Below, piece after piece: positions 16,121 through 20,923 of a stretch of DNA of 20,923 nt. This stretch comes from an uncultured Flavobacteriales bacterium (GTDB taxonomy: Bacteria; Bacteroidota; Bacteroidia; Flavobacteriales; UBA1820). A program made the position numbers and the translations under genes. The notes under the pieces are model-generated. The model did no database searches and had not been told where the DNA came from. It saw nothing but the letters and a program-made list of their open reading frames with translations. Position 1 is the stretch's first letter. Each line of letters starts with the position of its first letter. The DNA lies in contig CAUHQV010000034.1 of the NCBI GenBank assembly GCA_959608625.1, positions 1-20,923 of the forward strand, given 5' to 3'.

Positions 16121-16588
16121 TTATTTCAACTTATAATGGGTCGTATCCGCAGCAATAGACTTATCCAGCAAAGCTTTAACCGCCAATTCCGCTTCTTTGT
16201 CCACCGAACCGTCGGCCCTCACCCGGAACATAATACTCCTATTACCCCGCAGTGCGCTGAATTTTTTCTCGGCACGCACGAAATCGTCTATCTGATCCAC
16301 CGCCGCATAAGAATCGTTGAACAAAAGGGTATACCCTCCCTTGCGGTATCGGCGGTCGACTGCCACATCGGATGGCCCCACATACACGAATGCCGCATCC
16401 TGGTGTCGTTTTAAGCGGTATTCCGGGCCCTGAACCCCTCCTTCGGCCTGTTCTACATTGAGTGCCGTCTCGTGCATGACGGTGGATGCCATCAGGAACA
16501 ACAGGAACATAAAAAGCACCACCGGCACACTGGCTGTGGAGGGCTTGGATATTTCTCCGTCTTTCTTCTTGCTAAAGCTTAACTTCAT
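16121..16588 (-). CDS. ExbD/TolR-like biopolymer transport protein lacking the conserved membrane Asp
   Basis: A 155-residue protein with a short cytoplasmic N-terminus (MKLSFSKKKDGE), one transmembrane helix (about 21-36), and a periplasmic C-terminal domain with an ExbD/TolR-like alpha/beta pattern. ExbD works with ExbB in an ion-driven motor that powers TonB. Bacteroidota ExbDs typically read TASLPDIIFMLLFFFMV around the helix; here the matching stretch is TASVPVVLFMFLLFLMA, which aligns without gaps and puts Val23 where the proton-path Asp should be. The DNA reads GTG GTG there. Start chosen at 16588; an in-frame ATG at 16630 would add 14 residues (a Cys/Phe-rich stretch) and overlaps the promoter. 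No exbB or tonB is adjacent. Confidence 0.75.
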   Translation of the reverse strand: MKLSFSKKKDGEISKPSTASVPVVLFMFLLFLMASTVMHETALNVEQAEGGVQGPEYRLKRHQDAAFVYVGPSDVAVDRRYRKGGYTLLFNDSYAAVDQIDDFVRAEKKFSALRGNRSIMFRVRADGSVDKEAELAVKALLDKSIAADTTHYKLK

Positions 16589-16607
16589 CGGACAAAAATA
16601 GAAAAAA

Positions 16608-16615
16608 CAAATGTA
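16608..16615 (-). promoter_or_regulatory. -7 box of the ExbD-like gene
   Basis: TACATTTG on the minus strand, a perfect TAnnTTTG, 19 nt upstream of the ATG at 16588. With a 20-nt spacer the upstream tetramer is TTTC, one mismatch from TTTG. Confidence 0.55.
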
Positions 16616-16806
16616 ACGCTTATCGGGCAAATAGCGAAACGTTTCATTTTTGCCCCGTAAAAATGTAGGAATCGAAAATCGGTATTTCCGGCAAATGAAG
16701 GAAAGAAATAGAAATTAAATCCTTATGAAATTAAGTTGTTTATGAAGGTTCTTTCTCTCTTTTTCGTTAAATAACCATATTTTATGTGTGTTTTTGAAAA
16801 AAATAC

Positions 16807-16827
16807 CCTTTTTTCATGCAAAAAAGG
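16807..16827. other. AT-rich palindrome upstream of the invertase gene
   Basis: CCTTTTTT (16807-16814) and AAAAAAGG (16820-16827) are perfect inverted repeats around CATGC, about 45 nt before the invertase ATG. It could be an operator or a weak terminator protecting the gene from read-through. The surrounding gap (16631-16872) is AT-rich; I see no clear promoter boxes for the invertase in it. Confidence 0.35.
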
Positions 16828-16872
16828 CAAAAACTATCAATATTCACAGGTTAAATTATAATTAAAAACACC

Positions 16873-17532
16873 ATGATTGTAGCTTATTTACGGGTCAGTA
16901 CAAGCAAACAGCATCTATCCAACCAGCAGGATGAAATACAGCGTTTTGCACAAAGCAAAAGCATGACGGTCAACCGCTGGGTCACCGAGATCGTTAGCGG
17001 GAAAAAGAATAAAAAAGAGCGCAAGCTCGGCTCCGTACTCAAGAAACTCAAAGAAGGCGATACCTTGATCGTGACGGAACTTTCCCGCTTAAGCCGCACC
17101 CTGACCGACATCATGGCAATAATGGGACAATGTCTGGAAAAAAAGATCACGCTCTACAGCACCAAAGACGGTTATGCTTTCGACAACAGCATCAACAGCA
17201 AAGTCCTGTGCTTTGCATTCGGTCTGGTGGCGGAAATAGAGCGAAACCTCATTTCAATGCGTACCCGGGAAGCCTTGGCCCTTCGGAAAGCAGAAGGAGT
17301 GGTCCTGGGACGGCGCAAAGGAAGCTTTACCAAGCTGAAGATCCTGATAGATAATCGCCGGGAAGTGGTCGGCATGCTGGAAAGCGGCAAAACCATAGCC
17401 TCTATATGCCGTCATTACGGTGTATCCCGAGACACGTTCAACAATCTCAAATCCCGGTACCGTTCCGTCTCAGAAGCCGTAGGGGCAAAAAACATTCGAA
17501 AAATACTCCAGGAAAACGTTCAAATAAGTTGA
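16873..17532 (+). CDS. Serine-type DNA invertase, Mpi-like family
   Basis: A 219-residue small serine recombinase. The catalytic domain begins MIVAYLRVSTSKQ with nucleophile Ser9, then TELSRLSRT (68-76) with conserved arginines and the AEIERNLISMRTREAL helix (120-135). A C-terminal helix-turn-helix (about 172-196, TIASICRHYGVSRDTFNNL) binds DNA. The NSINSKVLCFAFGLVAEIERNL block strongly recalls Mpi, the master invertase of Bacteroides fragilis that flips many promoters in trans; this is recognition from memory. It is slightly longer than Mpi because of a C-terminal tail. The gene stands alone on the plus strand in AT-rich DNA. A candidate substrate, with an AAACGTACGA inverted repeat, lies at 366-522 of the same window. 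Confidence 0.88.
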   Translation: MIVAYLRVSTSKQHLSNQQDEIQRFAQSKSMTVNRWVTEIVSGKKNKKERKLGSVLKKLKEGDTLIVTELSRLSRTLTDIMAIMGQCLEKKITLYSTKDGYAFDNSINSKVLCFAFGLVAEIERNLISMRTREALALRKAEGVVLGRRKGSFTKLKILIDNRREVVGMLESGKTIASICRHYGVSRDTFNNLKSRYRSVSEAVGAKNIRKILQENVQIS

Positions 17533-17615
17533 CAGGATAAATTTCCTATACCCCTAAAATCAACATGACAAGCACAAAGATACCGTCTTGCCTCTAGCAT
17601 CTATACACTCCGTTA

Positions 17616-17740
17616 AAAAAGGAAGCCCCCCCTTAAAAAAACATCCTATATTGGCTTTTAAGGGATACGCTTAAACAAACAGACTTAAATAGGCCTCTAC
17701 CTATTCCCGGCAGCATTTACTGCGTGGGGGCTTTCTTTTT
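17616..17740. other. Strongly structured 125-nt element (15-bp closing stem plus inner hairpins)
   Basis: AAAAAGGAAGCCCCC (17616-17630) pairs with GGGGGCTTTCTTTTT (17726-17740), 15 bp with a single G-U. Inside are CCTTAAAA/TTTTAAGG (17631-17638 with 17656-17663), AATAGG/CCTATT (17689-17694 with 17700-17705, approximate) and GCAG/CTGC (17711-17714 region with 17720-17723 region). The layout looks like a multi-branched RNA. On the minus strand the stem is followed by TTTTTT, on the plus strand the stem itself ends in T5, so terminator function is possible either way. It could also be a small inverted-repeat element; no target duplication is evident. It matches no family I can name. Confidence 0.5.
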
Positions 17741-17996
17741 GAACCCATTTTGCATAGAATTGTGTTCATTAGGAATCCATGTGCCGAAGTTAGAACAGTT
17801 CCGTCTGCAACGTTTCATGCAAAGGAGCAAAATGGCAGTCCTGCCCTTTTAATCCGACAATGACCTTATGCAGACAATTTGGCGCGAGATCCGCATCGGA
17901 TCTATCGCCTTTCCAGCATATTAACCCTGGTATTTGACATATCGTGCAAATTAGTCAAAACGGGCTCTTTTCTTTAAAGCCCCTTATTCTTCGGGA
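17741..17996. other. Gene-poor AT-rich stretch with hairpins
   Basis: No intact gene is visible. There is a hairpin at 17881-17909 (GGCG, 2x2 internal loop, AGATCCG, loop CAT, CGGATCT, CGCC) and a smaller GGCA/TGCC one at 17829-17850. The minus strand has a 54-codon frame without ATG (17954-17790) and a 22-codon ORF at 17769-17701, both of unclear meaning. The region may be a decayed insertion or a non-coding RNA locus. Confidence 0.4.
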
Positions 17997-18289
17997 TTGA
18001 CATCGGCAATAAAAAACGCCAATTTTATCAGAGGTTTATTAAAGCTTAGCCTGGTAATAATATTCCTGTTTTATCTGCAGGATTTTGCGAGAAAAAAAAA
18101 GGGGGGGCTTTTACCACCCTGTTAGGTTCTTTTTATTTTGCCCCGGTTGTTTGTTTAGGTGCTTTTATTATCAGCTCATTTTTTTACCGCCCGTGGGTGA
18201 AAAATCATAAACTCTCTATTGCTATAACAGCTGTTTTATTGATTACTTGGCTATTTTTTATGATTGTTAAGTTTATCACAAGAGAATAA
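17997..18289 (+). pseudogene. Small three-helix membrane protein, reading frame broken at an A9G7 tract
   Basis: Two overlapping frames together read as a coherent membrane protein of about 97 residues. The first frame is open from 17955; a TTG at 17997 is the only plausible start. It encodes one hydrophobic helix (GLLKLSLVIIFLFYL) and reaches the tract GA9G7 at 18091-18107, after which it stops at 18125. The second frame (18101 to TAA 18287-18289) encodes two more helices (LLGSFYFAPVVCLGAFIISS and SIAITAVLLITWLFFMIV) but has no start of its own. A -1 shift, or one extra base in the tract, joins them; A AAA AAG at 18095-18101 is a classic slippery heptamer. A strong terminator follows 7 nt after the stop, supporting a real gene 3' end. 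Family unknown. Confidence 0.5.
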
Positions 18290-18295
18290 GTACCC

Positions 18296-18329
18296 AAAAT
18301 CCGCAAGCCCAAAGGGCTTGCGGATTTTT
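18296..18329 (+). terminator. Strong terminator after the small membrane-protein gene
   Basis: AAAATCCGCAAGCCC (18296-18310) pairs perfectly with GGGCTTGCGGATTTT (18314-18328) around an AAA loop, followed by T. Placed just after the TAA at 18289, it marks the end of a plus-strand transcript. With flanking A's it could also work leftward. Confidence 0.85.
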
Positions 18330-18453
18330 ATAAAAACAGAAAAGAGGCTAAAAAACCTGTCCCTTTTTTCAATCCCCACAAAGAAAAGTATATTGAAATT
18401 GTTGAATTTTCACTTTTCCCCGGTTTATTCCATTTGTATGGCATACTAATTAA

Positions 18454-18484
18454 ATAGGCTGCCTCAGCATAAGAGGCAGCCTAT
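18454..18484 (-). terminator. Terminator downstream of the RHS operon
   Basis: A 12-bp perfect stem ATAGGCTGCCTC (18454-18465) and GAGGCAGCCTAT (18473-18484) with a 7-nt loop. On the minus strand it is followed by the T-containing TTTAATTAG. It lies about 64 nt past the stop of the gene at 18548. The stretch 18330-18453 between the two terminators shows no gene. Confidence 0.7.
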
Positions 18485-18547
18485 AGTTATTGGAAAAATG
18501 CCGCGTAAATGCTGGCAAAGGTCTAAAAGTTATTTTACACAAAGTTC

Positions 18548-18985
18548 TTATTTCTCCGGGGGAGGCAGAAGAAATTTGAACTCATACCCGCTTTTATGTA
18601 CGACGAGAGTATCGTTATCAGATTTCTTAGACAATACATAGGGAAACACTAAATCGCCAAGGCGGTATTTACGCGGCTCCCCAAGCTTATCTATCAATCC
18701 TGTTTTCCATAGACTATCGCACAGAGTCTCCCCGATCAGAAGCGAAGAGGAGGCAATAAGACTATCCCGGGTATAAAATATCCCTCCGCTGTCATTTCCT
18801 CCATATTTGCCATCCATGACCGCAGAGCAGATTTGCGTCGAGTTATCCGCTATTACACTTGGACGGGAATACTTCCGCTCGCTATAATTAATCCAGAATA
18901 AGAATATAGGGAGACCTATAACCGCCATTACCAACGCCAGCTTGTTATTCAGAACTTTTAAGTCCTCTATCTCTTTGGATACCAT
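18548..18985 (-). CDS. Small membrane-anchored protein coupled to the RHS gene (candidate immunity or partner)
   Basis: A 145-residue protein with a short N-terminal cytoplasmic segment, one transmembrane helix (about 17-35, LALVMAVIGLPIFLFWI), then a polar domain with two Cys (near residues 53 and 88) and a C-terminus ending in FKFLLPPPEK. I do not recognise the family. The ATG at 18985 follows the RHS stop (TAG at 18988-18986) with no gap, so translation is probably coupled. In RHS polymorphic-toxin loci the gene immediately downstream often encodes the immunity protein, and that is the most natural reading here. It could instead be an accessory or surface-anchoring protein. The gene is AT-richer than the core genes. 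Confidence 0.65.
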   Translation of the reverse strand: MVSKEIEDLKVLNNKLALVMAVIGLPIFLFWINYSERKYSRPSVIADNSTQICSAVMDGKYGGNDSGGIFYTRDSLIASSSLLIGETLCDSLWKTGLIDKLGEPRKYRLGDLVFPYVLSKKSDNDTLVVHKSGYEFKFLLPPPEK

Positions 18986-20923
18986 CTATTTTTCTGGTTT
19001 TAAAGGCTTTTTCCACTCTTTTACCAATTCGCGAAAATGCTCTGTTGAAGCTCCTTTATTTAAACTGAACCCTACTTTGAGTGGAAGCGGAACCGCATCA
19101 AGGGAGCCGAGAGTGCCCAATCCTATCGTATAACCGACGCCGTCTTTATGATAACTCATGCTAGCTACTACTCCAACATTTACGCCACATACTGTTACAG
19201 TAATACTACTTTCCACTCGAGGCCCATAGAACTGTTCTAGTTTCACTTCATCGGCTGAAGAGTATAAATATGTTTCTTCTACGCCGGCGGCGGCAGAAAT
19301 TGCGCCAACCCCAACTCCAAGATCATTAAAACCATGGGTGCCCTTGTCCGTTCCCCTTAAGACAATCAATTTCCCTTTTTCCGCACTTAAACTTACTAGT
19401 GAGGCCGCGTCCAACGTGAGTGCGATGGCTATTGCGTCAGGCGACCATAGATGCCTGAACTTCCCTGTTACAGATGCCACCATTAAGCCCTTGCCGAATA
19501 ATCCCGAATGGATTCCATGGTTAAGCGACGAACTTATTGCCCCATTTCGGAACCCGTCCCAAAAATTACCCCCGGAAATCGAGGAGCCGACACCCCCCAA
19601 AACCGCGCCGCTGCCAATCGTTCCTAATGCTTGAATACCTCCGCTGGCGCCTTTTAATAGTGCTCCGCTACCGACTGCTCCGAGCGAACCCACAGCCCCC
19701 GACAGGGCTCCCGAAAAGAAATCGCCTCCGCTCATTCCAGTCATTACTCCGCCCAGATAGGCGTGCATCCCCGTTTGAAATGCGAGCTTTCCGACTTTGG
19801 ACGTGATTAGTGCGGTGCTCTCACCTATTCCAAAAGACATAGCACCTCCAACCGCCCCTGTAAAGGCGGCCATTGCTCCTCCGCTAAAGAATGGCTGATC
19901 ATGTATAATGTTGCTAATACCATTGGACAAAACACTTATGGCTGCCCCTATGATCGCCGCTACAATAGACTCCCCATTGGGATCCGCGTACATTACGGGG
20001 TTATTGCCGCAGTAGATGTACGGGTTGGCGAACTGGTTAGCCGGATCGGGATTGAACCAGCGGCCGTACAGCGGATTGTAAAACCGCGCCCCGAAATCGT
20101 ACATCCCCAGCGCCGCACCCCCCAGGGAGGCGTCCTGGTATTCCTTACCACCGTAGAGGTATTTGTTCAGGTGCAGGTTGGCCAGCGAATGGGCGTACCC
20201 CAGCGGATAGTAGTCCGTATTCTGTCCTTCGTTGACCAAAGTGCCATTCCGGACAGCCAGCAAAGCCCGGGTATTGCCCAAGTAGTCGGCCTTAAAGTAT
20301 TTGTAAACCCAGGCAGAGCCCTCTTTGCCCACCAATCCCTCCGGCTGGAGCATGTACGAGAGCTGTTGGGCGGAGGTGCCATTTTTGGAATAGACCATCA
20401 CCGAGCGGTAGTAGGTCAAGGAGCTGCCTGTCTGCGAGGCGAGTTTCTCGCCCTGTGCGCTGTAAATATAGGTGATCTGATCCGATCCTTTGTATATTTT
20501 TCCCGGTAAATCGAGAATATTGTACTCGATCTGCACACCGGTTGTTCCGTCCTGGATCATGTTGCCGTTGGCATCGTACCCGAAATCGGCCGAGCCGGAG
20601 ACTTTGGTCAGGGCGTAGCCGTTGGCGGCGTGCCCGTAGGTATATGTATAGTTATGCAGGGCAGCGCCGGAGGCGTTGTTCCGTTGGAGGGACAGGATAT
20701 TTCCGGCCTTATCGTAGCCCCCTATCGTTTCTTTATACTTTTGGCTGGCCACCCACGAGGCACCCGATTTCTCGTAATAGGACGCCGAGAGGTACTGTTT
20801 GGTCTTGTCATACGTGTAAGCATAAGCTTTCTGTTCGCCGGTGGCGTTGTCGCTCCAGGTCACCTGCGAGATCAATCCGTCCGTACGGCCCGCCACACCG
20901 GAGATCAGGCTTTTATCAAAGCC
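18986..20923 (-). CDS. RHS-repeat protein, C-terminal part, 5' end beyond window
   Basis: The frame is open to the window edge (GFDKSLISGVAGRTDG...); the GTG at 20896 is internal. About 645 residues are visible. The first 300 contain YD/RHS repeats (DKAGNILSLQRN, DANGNMIQDGTT, IEYNILDLPGKI) and the RHS core-associated segment GMYDFGARFYNPLYGRWFNP ending at YADPNGE near residue 316. RHS proteins form a beta-cocoon shell with a variable C-terminal tip released after the core. The tip here (about 330 residues) starts with a Gly/Ala-rich hydrophobic half, with two related GG.F(F/W).G...GA segments, and ends in a beta-rich domain I cannot assign to a known toxin family. Base composition falls in the tip compared with the core. 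The downstream gene abuts it. Confidence 0.88.
   Translation of the reverse strand, partial: GFDKSLISGVAGRTDGLISQVTWSDNATGEQKAYAYTYDKTKQYLSASYYEKSGASWVASQKYKETIGGYDKAGNILSLQRNNASGAALHNYTYTYGHAANGYALTKVSGSADFGYDANGNMIQDGTTGVQIEYNILDLPGKIYKGSDQITYIYSAQGEKLASQTGSSLTYYRSVMVYSKNGTSAQQLSYMLQPEGLVGKEGSAWVYKYFKADYLGNTRALLAVRNGTLVNEGQNTDYYPLGYAHSLANLHLNKYLYGGKEYQDASLGGAALGMYDFGARFYNPLYGRWFNPDPANQFANPYIYCGNNPVMYADPNGESIVAAIIGAAISVLSNGISNIIHDQPFFSGGAMAAFTGAVGGAMSFGIGESTALITSKVGKLAFQTGMHAYLGGVMTGMSGGDFFSGALSGAVGSLGAVGSGALLKGASGGIQALGTIGSGAVLGGVGSSISGGNFWDGFRNGAISSSLNHGIHSGLFGKGLMVASVTGKFRHLWSPDAIAIALTLDAASLVSLSAEKGKLIVLRGTDKGTHGFNDLGVGVGAISAAAGVEETYLYSSADEVKLEQFYGPRVESSITVTVCGVNVGVVASMSYHKDGVGYTIGLGTLGSLDAVPLPLKVGFSLNKGASTEHFRELVKEWKKPLKPEK

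Noticed and set aside
16638..17818. 10-bp direct repeat AACGTTTCAT at 16638-16647 and 17809-17818 flanking the invertase
   Set aside because: Too short to call attachment sites, and similar AACGTT words occur elsewhere; no other sign of an integrated element boundary.
17832..17852. Six-codon ORF (MAVLPF) with an AAAGGAG-like ribosome site
   Set aside because: It overlaps a hairpin and has no downstream gene that it could regulate; likely chance.
18264..18449. 61-codon plus-strand ORF
   Set aside because: It runs through the strong terminator at 18296-18329 and overlaps the end of the membrane-protein frame; the translation is low-complexity Lys/Ser/Leu.
1..20923. CRISPR arrays, tRNA or rRNA genes, insertion-sequence transposases
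   Set aside because: No regularly spaced repeats, no cloverleaf sequence with T-loop motif, and no transposase motifs were seen on either strand.

Overview
The window looks like chromosomal DNA from a member of the Bacteroidota, most likely order Bacteroidales; family and genus cannot be fixed from sequence alone. The signs are repeated TAnnTTTG-type -7 promoter boxes, BF3164-type lipoproteins, DUF4292 lipoprotein and EnvC-like genes side by side, an Mpi-type serine invertase and a Bacteroidales-style RHS protein. Most genes lie on the minus strand.

Right to left along the minus strand, 10088 to 535 is a long housekeeping and envelope cluster: TPR protein, DUF4292 lipoprotein, EnvC-like murein hydrolase activator, polytopic membrane protein, Wzx/MATE-type flippase, dUTPase, YjjG-like HAD phosphatase, Mpl-like Mur ligase and riboflavin synthase (ribE). 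Diverging from it at 10227 is a plus-strand Bax-inhibitor-1/YccA membrane protein that ends in a strong terminator. Next on the minus strand are two tandem BF3164-like lipoproteins (11076-13376), each with its own similar promoter, then adk, hpt, tyrS and an ExbD-like protein (13535-16588).

From about 16600 the character changes to an accessory region. It holds a plus-strand Mpi-type serine invertase (16873-17532) and about 1 kb of AT-rich DNA without an intact ORF but with strong secondary structures. Within that stretch is a frame-interrupted small membrane-protein gene carrying an A9G7 tract and followed by its own terminator. Last comes the 3' part of an RHS-family gene with a low-GC variable tip, abutted by a small membrane-anchored gene (18548-18985).

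The most notable discovery is at the other end. Between ribE and a partial leftward gene (1-303) there is a 157-bp segment (366-522) bounded by perfect 13-bp inverted repeats of the AAACGTACGA type, which resemble Mpi sites. Inside it are a full-consensus Bacteroidota promoter (TTTG-19-TATCTTTG) that points away from the leftward gene, and the rho-independent terminator of the ribE operon. This reads as a phase-variable promoter switch in the OFF orientation. The Mpi-family invertase in the same window is the obvious candidate to flip it. In this orientation the promoter fires antisense into ribE.
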